A stretch of DNA of 64,000 bases from Nocardia wallacei (GTDB taxonomy: Bacteria; Actinomycetota; Actinomycetes; Mycobacteriales; Mycobacteriaceae): NCBI RefSeq assembly GCF_014466955.1, contig NZ_AP023396.1, forward strand, positions 6,448,001 to 6,512,000, in the 5' to 3' direction. Both the position numbers and the translations under genes were made by a program. Of this stretch, positions 32,428-40,827 are shown piece after piece (position 1 is the stretch's first letter; every line of letters starts with the position of its first letter). The notes under the pieces are model-generated. The model did no database searches and was not told where the DNA came from. It saw only the letters and a program-made list of their open reading frames with translations.

Positions 32428-34911
32428 TCAGGGCAGGTCGATCGCTTCCTCGTAGCTCAGCCGCACATCGTGGGTGAGTTCGCCGCCGTCGACCACCACG
32501 CGACTGGTCGCGGGCGGATAGCCGCGGGCCACCACCGTGTACTCACCCTGCGGCAGATCGTTCACCACGTACTGACCGTCGGCGTCGGTGCGCGCCGAAG
32601 CCACCGGGTTGCCGCGGGCGTCGAGCACCAGGACCTGCGCGTCCGGCACGGCGTGCCCGTCGGCCCACGCCAGACCGGCCAGCGCGCCCGTCGATCCCAG
32701 TTCGACGTCGTGGCGCAGCAGCCCGCTGTCGGGCACGGTCAAAGTGGTTGCGGTGGGCCGTCTGTGGTCGGCCACGGCGACCAGGGTGTAGGCGCCGGGG
32801 ACGACGCCGCGGCACACGTACCGGCCCTCGCCGTCGGTGACGGCCGAACCCACCACCTCACCGCGCGCGTCGGTCAGCGTGACGGTCACGCCGGGCAGCG
32901 GGTCACCGCGCCCGGTCGCCCGGACCACTCCGGACACCTCGCCGGTGCCCAGCAGGGTGATGTCCAGCGCTTGCGGCCACTCCCCCACGGTGACAGTGAC
33001 CGCGGCGGGCTGGTGCCCGGCGGCCGACACGATCAGCACGTATCCACCCGGCCCCGGCGCCTCGATCCGGTAGCCGCCGTCCGGGCCGCCGGTGGCGCGC
33101 GAAACCTGATGTCCGCGTTGGTCGATCAGGGTCAGCGCCGCGTCCGGGATCGGGTGGCCGTCCTCACGCTGGACCCGGCCGTCGAGCGAATGTCCTTCGC
33201 CGTCGGCATATTCGGCCGACAGCAGCACGGCCGTCGCGGTGCCCGACGACGAGAATGCCGCGCCGCCACGGGTTTCGGCGAGCACGCCGGAATGTGACTC
33301 CGCCCGCGAGTGCCGGCCCGCGGATGCGGTTTCCGACCACACCGGCGCATCCTCGCGATCCGGCTCGGGCGCGACCGTCTCCGAAGGGTCCTGCAGCGGA
33401 ATCTCTTTCATGAACATCAGCACCACGCAGGCCAGCAGCGACACCGCCGCACCCACATAGAACACCCCGGCCAGCGAGTCGGTGAAGCCGATCAGGATCG
33501 GCTCCTTCACCGCCGCGGGCAGGGCGCCGATGCCCGCTGTGTCGCTTTGCAATTCGGTGAGCGCGCCGGTGTCGAAGCCGGGGGGCAGCTGCCCGCCGAA
33601 GGCGTCCATGATCCGCCGCGGCAGCAGGTTGAACAGGATGGTCAGGAACACCGTGACGCCGAGCGTGCCGCCCATCTGCCGGAAGAACGTCGCCGCGGCC
33701 GTGGACACACCCATGTCGGTCTTCGGTCCGGCGGCCTGCGCCGCGATGATCAGCGTCTGCATGCAGCCGCCGAGCCCGACACCGATCACCGCGCTGTAGG
33801 CGAGCGGCTGCCACAGCGGGCTGTCGAAGTGCACCTGCGCGAACAGCACCGCGCCGACGGCGATGACGAAGGTGCCCAGCACGGGCAGGATCTTGTACCG
33901 GCCGGTGGCCTTCGTGACCGCCCCGGCGAGCGACGAGCCGATCATGATGCCCAGCACCAGCGGCAGCATCATCAGCCCCGACTTGGTCGGCGAATACTCC
34001 CGCACCACTTGCAGATACAGCGGCACCATGGAGATCGCCCCGAACATGGCGATGCCGACGATGAACCCGCCGAGAATCGTGATCGAGAACGTCGAACTCC
34101 GGAACAGCCGCAGCGGGATCAGCGCGGCATCCTTCATCAGCGCCTCGACGATCAGGAACAGCACCAGCCCGACCGCGCCGAGCCCGTAACACAGCAGCGC
34201 CCGCTCCGACTGCCAGCCCCAGCCGCGGCCCTGCTCGGCCACCAGCAGCAGGGGCACCACACAGACCGTCAGGGCGATCGCGCCGAACCAGTCGACCCGG
34301 TGCCGCTGCCGTTCGTGCGGCACATTGAGCACCTTCGCCACCACCAGCAGCGCGAGCACCCCGACCGGCACGTTCACCAGGAACACCCAGCGCCAGCCCT
34401 CGAGGCCCCACAGGTGGTCGTAATCGGAGAAGAATCCGCCCAGCACCGGGCCCAGCACCGTCGAGGTGCCGAACACCATCATGAAATAGCCCTGGTAGCG
34501 CACCTGCTGCCGCGGCGGCACGATATCGCCGATGATGGTGAACGCCAACGACATCAGCCCGCCCGCACCGAGCCCCTGGAACGCCCGGAATCCGGCGAGC
34601 TGATACATGGACGTGGCGAACGTGCACGCCGCCGAGCCGATGACGAACAGCCCGATCGCGATGAGGTAGAACGGCTTGCGGCCGTAGATGTCGGCCAGCT
34701 TCCCGTACAGCGGCGTGCTGATCGTGGCGGTGATCAGATAGGCCGTCGTCGCCCACGCCTGCTGATCGAATCCGTGCAGACTGTTGGCGATCCGCACGAT
34801 CGCCACCGTCACGATGTTCTGATCCAGCGCCGCCAGGAACAATCCCAGCAGCAAGCCGGACATGATGGTGAGAATCTGCCGGTGCGACAGCGGCGCGCCC
34901 GCATTGGTCAT
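32428..34911 (-). CDS. MFS exporter (DHA2, 14 TM) with C-terminal triple beta-sandwich tail (locus 1)
   Basis: 827 aa. Residues about 1-515 are an EmrB/QacA-type proton-driven drug exporter: ALDQNIVTVAIVRI, motif A GKLADIYGRK near 70, motif C GPVLGGFFSDYDHLWG near 140. After a variable acidic linker, three repeats of about 82 residues begin near 574, 656 and 740; each resembles the carboxypeptidase-regulatory-like/transthyretin-like domain (PF13620) and ends in a [GSV]-Y-x-[LV]-[VI] strand. A 14-segment exporter places its C-terminus in the cytosol, which is unusual for such domains. ATG 34911 was preferred over TTG 34917. A near-copy lies at 60588-63194, with a MarR regulator and a YceI partner that are absent here. 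Confidence 0.9.
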   Translation of the reverse strand: MTNAGAPLSHRQILTIMSGLLLGLFLAALDQNIVTVAIVRIANSLHGFDQQAWATTAYLITATISTPLYGKLADIYGRKPFYLIAIGLFVIGSAACTFATSMYQLAGFRAFQGLGAGGLMSLAFTIIGDIVPPRQQVRYQGYFMMVFGTSTVLGPVLGGFFSDYDHLWGLEGWRWVFLVNVPVGVLALLVVAKVLNVPHERQRHRVDWFGAIALTVCVVPLLLVAEQGRGWGWQSERALLCYGLGAVGLVLFLIVEALMKDAALIPLRLFRSSTFSITILGGFIVGIAMFGAISMVPLYLQVVREYSPTKSGLMMLPLVLGIMIGSSLAGAVTKATGRYKILPVLGTFVIAVGAVLFAQVHFDSPLWQPLAYSAVIGVGLGGCMQTLIIAAQAAGPKTDMGVSTAAATFFRQMGGTLGVTVFLTILFNLLPRRIMDAFGGQLPPGFDTGALTELQSDTAGIGALPAAVKEPILIGFTDSLAGVFYVGAAVSLLACVVLMFMKEIPLQDPSETVAPEPDREDAPVWSETASAGRHSRAESHSGVLAETRGGAAFSSSGTATAVLLSAEYADGEGHSLDGRVQREDGHPIPDAALTLIDQRGHQVSRATGGPDGGYRIEAPGPGGYVLIVSAAGHQPAAVTVTVGEWPQALDITLLGTGEVSGVVRATGRGDPLPGVTVTLTDARGEVVGSAVTDGEGRYVCRGVVPGAYTLVAVADHRRPTATTLTVPDSGLLRHDVELGSTGALAGLAWADGHAVPDAQVLVLDARGNPVASARTDADGQYVVNDLPQGEYTVVARGYPPATSRVVVDGGELTHDVRLSYEEAIDLP

Positions 34912-34981
34912 GTTCAAGCCCTGATTCGGTTCGGCCTATCGGGAATGAGTTTCGCTATTGCAGTCGAGCCCGGTGGAGCAC

Positions 34982-35008
34982 GGTAAACCTGGCGCAGATG
35001 TGTTTACC
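34982..35008. promoter_or_regulatory. Inverted repeat GGTAAAC-N13-GTTTACC upstream of MFS locus 1
   Basis: Perfect 7-bp arms (34982-34988 and 35002-35008) in the promoter region of the exporter, 71 bases before its ATG. It is a candidate site for a second regulator or a weak RNA hairpin in the leader. No equivalent is seen at the second locus. Confidence 0.45.
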
Positions 35009-35018
35009 TCAGAGAACA

Positions 35019-35042
35019 AGTTGCCCGCAGCAACTATACAGA
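35019..35042. promoter_or_regulatory. Candidate MarR operator shared by both MFS loci (copy 1)
   Basis: AGTTGC (35019-35024), five bases, GCAACT (35030-35035), then ATACAGA (35036-35042). The same half-sites, the same five-base spacer and the same ATACAGA follow at 63747-63770, beside the MarR gene, so this site is probably bound by that MarR protein. The half-sites are inverted repeats of six bases. It lies about 108 bases upstream of the transporter ATG. Confidence 0.65.
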
Positions 35043-35229
35043 TCACGACATCACGCCCCGCAAGCCGTTTCCCCGCTCCGCTAGCTCACGTGTGCGACAA
35101 CAATATCCGCGACCCGCGCCACCGGCACGGTGGTCACGACCTCGAGGGTGGCGGCCTGTCTCGGCTGTCGGCGGGAGCAGGGCGTCGATCCGGTCCGCCG
35201 CACGGTAGCCGGGGGCGTCGCGGAATCGG

Positions 35230-36069
35230 TCAGAACAGGGTCATGGGGGTGGTGGGGACGGGTTCCGGTAGCGGGGCCAGGTTCGGTACCCGGGCACGGA
35301 TGTCGGCGTGGAAGCGGCGGGCGAGCGTGCGGGATTCGGCGTTGTCGGGGGTGTGGACGAACAGGGTCGGGGAACGGCCCTCCGCCAGCCAGGTGGTGAC
35401 GATGTCGAGCCAGGGGCGCCAGCCCGCGATGGTGGCGGCGCTGTCGTCGCGGCCGTGGTAGCGGACGATCGGGTGGTCGGTGAGGGCTCGGGTGCGGCGG
35501 GGCAGGCGGGGCTTCTTCGACCAGGCCTCGCGTTCACCGGGACTCGTCGGCCGGGCGGCGAACAAGGTGGTGGTGTCGAACGGCAGCCATTCGGCGCCCG
35601 CGCGTTCCAATACCTGCTCGAGTTGCCGCGCGGTTCGCTCCTCTTCGAAGAAGGCACGGTGGCGCACCTCGACCGCGTACCGGTACTGCGCGGGCAGCTC
35701 TCGCAGCAGCGCGGCCAGCGCGCCGAGTTCGCCGGGGCCGAAGGAGGCCGGTAGCTGCACCCACAGCGCATGCACGCGCGGACCCAACGGCTCCATGGCC
35801 GTGAGGAATTCGCGCAGCGGGCCGTCGGTGCCGGACATCCGGCGTTCGTGGGTAACGGGTTTCGGCAGCTTCGGCACGAAGCGGAAATCCGGGTCGGTCT
35901 GCGCCGCCCACGAGCGGACCGTGTCCGGCGCGGGCGTCGCGTAGAAGGTGGTGTTGCCCTCGACGGCATTGCACCACTGCGCGTACGACCGCAGCCGCTC
36001 TCGCGGATTGGGCTGGCGATCCGCCCAGGCCGAGTGCGTCCACTGCGCACAACCCACGTGAAGCCGCAT
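35230..36069 (-). CDS. DUF72 (YecE-like) TIM-barrel protein
   Basis: 279 aa, typical of PF01904. LHVGCAQWTHSAWADR at the start, VEGNTTFYATPAPDTVRSWA near residue 38, and WVQLPASFGP near 103 are family hallmarks, and the ending SPTLFVHTPDNAES carries the conserved C-terminal N/H motif. The function is not known biochemically. ATG lies 9 bases into the frame with no strong ribosome site. 318 bp upstream separate it from the MFS gene of locus 1. Confidence 0.88.
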   Translation of the reverse strand: MRLHVGCAQWTHSAWADRQPNPRERLRSYAQWCNAVEGNTTFYATPAPDTVRSWAAQTDPDFRFVPKLPKPVTHERRMSGTDGPLREFLTAMEPLGPRVHALWVQLPASFGPGELGALAALLRELPAQYRYAVEVRHRAFFEEERTARQLEQVLERAGAEWLPFDTTTLFAARPTSPGEREAWSKKPRLPRRTRALTDHPIVRYHGRDDSAATIAGWRPWLDIVTTWLAEGRSPTLFVHTPDNAESRTLARRFHADIRARVPNLAPLPEPVPTTPMTLF

Positions 36070-36099
36070 GGGTCACAGGCTAGTCCCGGCGGCCGACAA

Positions 36100-37605
36100 T
36101 CAGTCCCGGCCCCGCTGGAAGAACAGGACCTGCTCGCCGTAGTCGGCCAGCGGGCGGGACTGCCCGGCCTGCCGGATGCCGCTGACCGGCAGATGGGTCA
36201 GCTTGGCGAACATCGGGCTGTTGCCGAACGCCGAACGCACCTGGGTCTCGGAGGCGTAGTCGGCGCCGTAATCGGCGAGCGCCGCGAAATCCAGTGGCGC
36301 CAGCGGTTCTTCGAGCGGCGGCTGCCCGGCGGGGCGGCCCAGGGCCGCGTACTGGGTGGCGACGCCGTCGGCGTACCAGCACAACTCGTAGGACATGTTC
36401 TCGGTGGTGTTCACCGCGATCACCGGCCAGCGCTGCGAAAGCCGCTGCGCCAGTGGGTGCCTGCCGACCGGCGTGAGTTCCCAGTGCAGGCTCATCACCG
36501 AGATCCAGCTGCCGCCGGAGCGTTCGATCAGCACCACGTCGTCGCCGAGGCGTTCGGCCAGGTTGAGTTCGGGATCCGGGATGTGCCAATGGGTTTCGTG
36601 CACCCCCTGGAACACCGCGCTGTCGGCCGGGAAGGCGCCGTCGGCCTCGTAGGCCGCGATCACCGCCGCGCGCACCTGCAGCAGCGCGTCGGGCGCGGCG
36701 CAGCGCACGCTCAGCGCGCCGAAGGAGCTGCCGATCTCCACCGGCTTGGACGGCGGGTCGGCCAGCGCACCCGCCGCCAGCGGTTTCAGCCCGACCAGGC
36801 CGAGCTTCCAGTTGATCTCCTCGATCGTGGTGAGGTCGCCGGAGGTCTGGTACAGGATCTGCTGCTGGGTGAGATATCCGGCCCGTTCCAGCGTCGGGCA
36901 TTCCAGCTTGACCAGCGCGGCCCGGGTCTTGCTGGTGAAGTCGACGTCCTCGATGCGGATTTCCCGCAATCGGGTCGCCATCGCCTGGGTGGTCCACGCC
37001 GAGTAGCGCTCGCGATACATGGCCAGCGCCTGCTTGCGCGGGCGGCCGATCATCAAGGTGCGCAGCAACATGTTCAGGCTGGCCAGGTAGCGACCGGCGG
37101 AATCCGGTTCGGTGGCGAACAGCCCGGCACGAATGCGCACCGCCTCGGAGCTGGCCGCGACGGCGGACTCGGGATCGAGCCGACACAGCCAGACCCCGCA
37201 CTTGGACAACCCGTCGGCGCACACTCCGGCCGCCATCGGATAGCGCTGGGCCACATGATGGTAGGCGTCGCACGCCTGGCGGATGGTCGAGGTGGCCAGC
37301 TCGCGATGCCCGATGGTGCGCGCGGCCTGCTCGAACAGGCGCAGCGCCTCCTGCACCTGTCCGGCGAACTGCGCGCTGACATGCCCGTTGGCCAGCCACC
37401 GCAGCCGGATCAGCACGGCCTCCTGGGCCGGCTCCAGCGCGGCCGGCGCGCGATCCCGGCCCGCACCCTGCTCCTTGGTGGCCAGGAAGGCCCGGGCCAG
37501 CTCGCACAGTGAGGTGGCCAATCGCAGCTCGGCCTCGGGTGATCGCTCGGCGGCGGCGGTCCGTCTGTCGTCGGATACCTGCTGCTCGATGGCGCTCAAC
37601 TCCAT
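36100..37605 (-). CDS. TPR-like large protein of unknown function, 501 aa
   Basis: Residues about 10-230 are helical with repeated tetratricopeptide-like blocks (LATSLCELARAFLATKEQ, GQVQEALRLFEQAARTI). The C-terminal half is alpha/beta with FGALSVRCAAPDALLQVRAAV and several Trp-rich loops (ETHWHIPDPELN, WISVMSLHWELTPVG, MSYELCWYADG). No signal peptide or membrane segment. I do not recognise the whole family; a regulatory or scaffold role is only a guess. ATG 37605 has GAGG 5 bases upstream. Confidence 0.75.
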   Translation of the reverse strand: MELSAIEQQVSDDRRTAAAERSPEAELRLATSLCELARAFLATKEQGAGRDRAPAALEPAQEAVLIRLRWLANGHVSAQFAGQVQEALRLFEQAARTIGHRELATSTIRQACDAYHHVAQRYPMAAGVCADGLSKCGVWLCRLDPESAVAASSEAVRIRAGLFATEPDSAGRYLASLNMLLRTLMIGRPRKQALAMYRERYSAWTTQAMATRLREIRIEDVDFTSKTRAALVKLECPTLERAGYLTQQQILYQTSGDLTTIEEINWKLGLVGLKPLAAGALADPPSKPVEIGSSFGALSVRCAAPDALLQVRAAVIAAYEADGAFPADSAVFQGVHETHWHIPDPELNLAERLGDDVVLIERSGGSWISVMSLHWELTPVGRHPLAQRLSQRWPVIAVNTTENMSYELCWYADGVATQYAALGRPAGQPPLEEPLAPLDFAALADYGADYASETQVRSAFGNSPMFAKLTHLPVSGIRQAGQSRPLADYGEQVLFFQRGRD

Positions 37606-37876
37606 CGCAACCTCAACTCCCGCATCACCTTCCACACACGGTCGTCGAGCGGCCGCATCTACCGTGGCGAGTCTGCCACAGATTGGCTTGCGCCGGTGCT
37701 CGGATCGGGCGGACAGCATCCGGACACGCGCCGCGCCGCGGCGGCCCTCCTCGTGCCGCTCCGCGAGGGGCTCACTTCTGGCCGGATCCTACCTGCAGGC
37801 CAAGGCACACCCCTTCGACCCGACAAGAATCCGTGTTAACTTAATCCGGTATCTCCCCTGAATGATCGGAGTGGCT

Positions 37877-39043
37877 ATGAGCTCGGCTGTGATCGTCGAC
37901 GTGGTCCGGACCCCGTCCGGCAAGGGCAAGGCCGGGGGCGGCTTGTCGCAGGTACACCCGGCGACGCTACTGGCCGGCGTGCTGGGTGAGCTGATCTCGC
38001 GCAACGATCTGGATCCGGCGCTGATCGACGACGTGGTCACCGGCTGCGTCACGCAGAGCGGCGAACAGGCGTTCAACATCGGCCGGACAGCGGTGCTGGC
38101 CGCCGGGTTCCCGGAGTCGGTCCCGGCCACCACGGTCGACCGGCAGTGCGGATCCAGCCAGCAGGCCGCGCATTTCGCCGCGCAGGGCGTCATCGCCGGC
38201 GCCTACGACATCGCGATCGCCTGCGGTGTGGAGTCGATGAGCCGGGTGCCGATGTTCTCCAACGCGCAGGGCGCGGACGCCAACCGCGGCCCGATCGCCC
38301 ACCGCTATCCGTTCGGCCTTGTGCAGCAGGGCATTTCGGCGGAGGTGATCGCGGCACGCTGGAAGCTGGACCGGGCCACGCTGGACGAGTTCGCCGCCCG
38401 CTCCCACCGCCTGGCCGCCGACACCGCGGCCGCCGGCGGCTTCGCGAACGAACTCGTCGCGGCCGGTGAGCTGACGGCCGACGAGACCATCCGGCCCGCG
38501 ACCACGGTCGAGGCGCTGGCCGGGCTGCGGCCCGCGTTCGCCGACGCCGAGTACAAGGCGCGCTTCCCGGAGATCGAATGGTCCATCACACCGGGCAATT
38601 CGTCGCCGCTGACCGACGGCGCCTCCGCGGCGCTGATCATGAGCGAGGAGAAGGCGAACCAGCTCGGGCTGCGCCCCCGCGCCCGCTTCCACTCGTTCGC
38701 CGTGACCGGCGACGACCCGCTGCTGATGCTCACCGCCGTCGTCCCCGCGACCCGAAAGGTGCTGGCGCGCGGCGGTTTGTCGATCGAGGACATCGACGCC
38801 TACGAGGTGAACGAGGCGTTCGCACCGGTGCCGCTGGTGTGGGCGCACGAACTCGACGCCGACCCGGCCAGGCTGAACCCGCGCGGCGGCGCCATCGCAC
38901 TGGGCCACCCGCTGGGCGCGTCGGGCACCCGCATTCTCGCCACCCTGGTCAACCACCTCGAGCAGAGCGGCGGCCGCTACGGCCTGATGACCATGTGCGA
39001 GGCGGGCGGACTGGCCAACGCCACCGTGGTCGAACGGCTCTGA
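37877..39043 (+). CDS. Acetyl-CoA C-acyltransferase (thiolase)
   Basis: 388 aa, full thiolase length. The active-site Cys is at residue 91 (DRQCGSSQQA), His at 344 (IALGHPLGASG) and the second Cys at 374 (MTMCEAGG), all conserved. It cleaves 3-ketoacyl-CoA in beta-oxidation or condenses acetyl-CoA. ATG 37877 has CGGAG 6 bases upstream; ATG 37862 is possible. Two bases after its stop the SDR gene begins, giving a two-gene acyl-CoA unit. Confidence 0.95.
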   Translation: MSSAVIVDVVRTPSGKGKAGGGLSQVHPATLLAGVLGELISRNDLDPALIDDVVTGCVTQSGEQAFNIGRTAVLAAGFPESVPATTVDRQCGSSQQAAHFAAQGVIAGAYDIAIACGVESMSRVPMFSNAQGADANRGPIAHRYPFGLVQQGISAEVIAARWKLDRATLDEFAARSHRLAADTAAAGGFANELVAAGELTADETIRPATTVEALAGLRPAFADAEYKARFPEIEWSITPGNSSPLTDGASAALIMSEEKANQLGLRPRARFHSFAVTGDDPLLMLTAVVPATRKVLARGGLSIEDIDAYEVNEAFAPVPLVWAHELDADPARLNPRGGAIALGHPLGASGTRILATLVNHLEQSGGRYGLMTMCEAGGLANATVVERL

Positions 39044-39045
39044 GC

Positions 39046-39795
39046 GTGGCCGAGGACGACAAGCGCAGCGCCCTGGTCACCGGTGGCTCGCGCGGCATCG
39101 GCGCGGAGATCGCGCGGCGGCTGGCCGGTGAGGGATATTCCGTGACCATCGCCGCGCGCACGGCGGACACCCTGACCGACACCGCGCGGCGGCTGCGCGC
39201 CGAGACCGGCGCGCAGGTGTATCCGGTCGCGGCCGACATGGTCGACCCGGACCGGATCACGGCGCTGGTCGACGCCCATGCCGACCGGTGCGGCGGCCTG
39301 GACCTGCTGGTGCTCAGTGCCGGCACCGGCACCGCGGCCCCCGTCGCGAACCTGACCGCCAAGGCACGCGAACGCATGCTCGACGTGAACTTCCGCGCCC
39401 CGCTCACCCTCATCCAGGCAGCGCTGCCGCTGCTGCGCGCCCGCGCCGCCGCCGAACCGCAGCGCGGCGCCAAAATCGTTGCGATCGCCTCGATCACGGG
39501 TGTGGCGGGCGAGGCGGGCCTGGCCGCCTACGGCGCGACCAAGGCCGCGCTCATCTCGCTGTGCGAGACAATCTCGCTGGAGGAATCGGCGCACGGCGTC
39601 AGCGCCACCGCCCTGTCCCCCGGCTACGTCGACACCGACATGAGTGCCTGGAAGCACGGCGAACTCGACCCGGCCGCCATGCTCCCCACCGCCGACATCG
39701 CCGAACTGGTGCTGGCCATCTCGCGGCTGTCGGCGCGAGCGGTGGTGCCGAACATCGTGATCTCGCGTGCGGGCGAGCGGCTCTGGCGGGCTTGA
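39046..39795 (+). CDS. SDR-family oxidoreductase (3-oxoacyl reductase type)
   Basis: 249 aa. The nucleotide motif VTGGSRGIGAEIA is at residues 11-23, NAG-type Asn region replaced by VLSAGTG near 90, and the YGATKAALIS catalytic Tyr-Lys at about 160-164. It probably reduces a 3-ketoacyl or related substrate with NAD(P)H. GTG 39046 lies 2 bases after the thiolase stop, so translation is coupled. The fatty-acid context supports an acyl-CoA or acyl-ACP substrate. Confidence 0.88.
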   Translation: MAEDDKRSALVTGGSRGIGAEIARRLAGEGYSVTIAARTADTLTDTARRLRAETGAQVYPVAADMVDPDRITALVDAHADRCGGLDLLVLSAGTGTAAPVANLTAKARERMLDVNFRAPLTLIQAALPLLRARAAAEPQRGAKIVAIASITGVAGEAGLAAYGATKAALISLCETISLEESAHGVSATALSPGYVDTDMSAWKHGELDPAAMLPTADIAELVLAISRLSARAVVPNIVISRAGERLWRA

Positions 39796-39853
39796 CCGGA
39801 ACCGAGCGGACTATCCCGGAATAAAGTCAGCAATCGGCCCGGTTGCTGCTGAC

Positions 39854-40183
39854 ATGACGATTACCGAGCACCCCGGCTACGAATGGAATTCCGTCGCGAA
39901 CGCGCCTGTACGCGAGCTGTTCCCGGGCATCCGGCTGCACCCGCTGTGGTCCGGGAGCAACGGCGCGAAGGCACTCGTACTGAAGATGGACCCGGGCACC
40001 TCCTGGGAGGGCATCGACGTGCACCAGCCCGGCCCCGAGGAGGTCTACGTGGTCGAGGGCACCTTCAACGACGGATTCCGTGACTATCCGGCAGGGTCGT
40101 TCATCCACGCCCCGGCCGGTTCGTCACACGTGCCGCAGTCGACCGAGGGCTGCACGCTGTTCCTGTTCTATCCCGAGGGCTGA
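39854..40183 (+). CDS. Cupin-domain protein, 109 aa
   Basis: Single cupin barrel. EGIDVHQPGPEEVYVVEGTF and DYPAGSFIHAPAGSSHVPQSTEG carry the His/Glu metal-ligand pattern of cupin 2 (His at about residue 52, Glu at about 57 and 58, and His near 94). A stand-alone cupin of this kind is typically a metal-dependent isomerase, dioxygenase or sugar enzyme; the reaction is not inferable. The ATG has a poor ribosome site. Confidence 0.75.
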   Translation: MTITEHPGYEWNSVANAPVRELFPGIRLHPLWSGSNGAKALVLKMDPGTSWEGIDVHQPGPEEVYVVEGTFNDGFRDYPAGSFIHAPAGSSHVPQSTEGCTLFLFYPEG

Positions 40184-40194
40184 GTTATTCGCCG

Positions 40195-40803
40195 CTATTC
40201 GCCGGCCGCCGGTGGGGCCTCCGTTCCAGCCAGCACCGCGGCGAGTTCGTCGTACCGGCGGCCGGTGAGTTCGGTGAGATCGGTGTGCAGCGCGCTCAGG
40301 TGGTCGAGGGTTTCCCGGTCGAGTCCGTGCCGAATCTCCGGACGCCGCAGGAAATCCAGGCCCGCGCGGACCCACCCGTCGAGGGTCCACCACGACAGCA
40401 CCACCTCCACCGCGCCCATGTCGAGCAGTTCCGGCGGCAGCTCGCCGTCCGGGTCGGGCAGCTCGCCGCCCACCCGATCGAGCCAGGCCCGCGCGAAACC
40501 CACGGCGTAGCCGAGATTCACGATCAGACCGGTGAGCACCGGCGGGCCGCAGACGGTCGCGTCCGCCCCGTTGTCCACACACGCACCGATCAGGACCGCG
40601 ATATTCGCCTGCCCGCCCAGCGGCACGGCGTCGAGCACGGCCGCCAGCCGCGGACCGGCCACCGCCAACTCCTCGGGTGTGACGGTGTCCAGGGCCCGCG
40701 CGAGCGCCTCGTGCGCGGCCCTGGTCGCCCGGACGTCATCGGCCCGCACCGTGTGTTCGAAGTCGGTCAGCGCGGCCAGGAATGGGCTAGTCCCCGAGGT
40801 CAT
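40195..40803 (-). CDS. Hypothetical helical protein, 202 aa
   Basis: I do not recognise it. It is mainly helical and acidic, with hydrophobic patches (VLTGLIVNLGYAVGFA near residue 88) that are not long enough to be clear membrane helices, and no signal peptide. It converges on the cupin gene with 11 bases between the stops. ATG 40803 has a GAGG-like site. Confidence 0.6.
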   Translation of the reverse strand: MTSGTSPFLAALTDFEHTVRADDVRATRAAHEALARALDTVTPEELAVAGPRLAAVLDAVPLGGQANIAVLIGACVDNGADATVCGPPVLTGLIVNLGYAVGFARAWLDRVGGELPDPDGELPPELLDMGAVEVVLSWWTLDGWVRAGLDFLRRPEIRHGLDRETLDHLSALHTDLTELTGRRYDELAAVLAGTEAPPAAGE

Positions 40804-40827
40804 GAGGGGGCACGCTACCGCACCACC

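Noticed and set aside
34911..34917. TTG 34917 as start of MFS locus 1
   Set aside because: ATG 34911 two codons later is more usual and the homologue at the other locus also has ATG just after a TTG.
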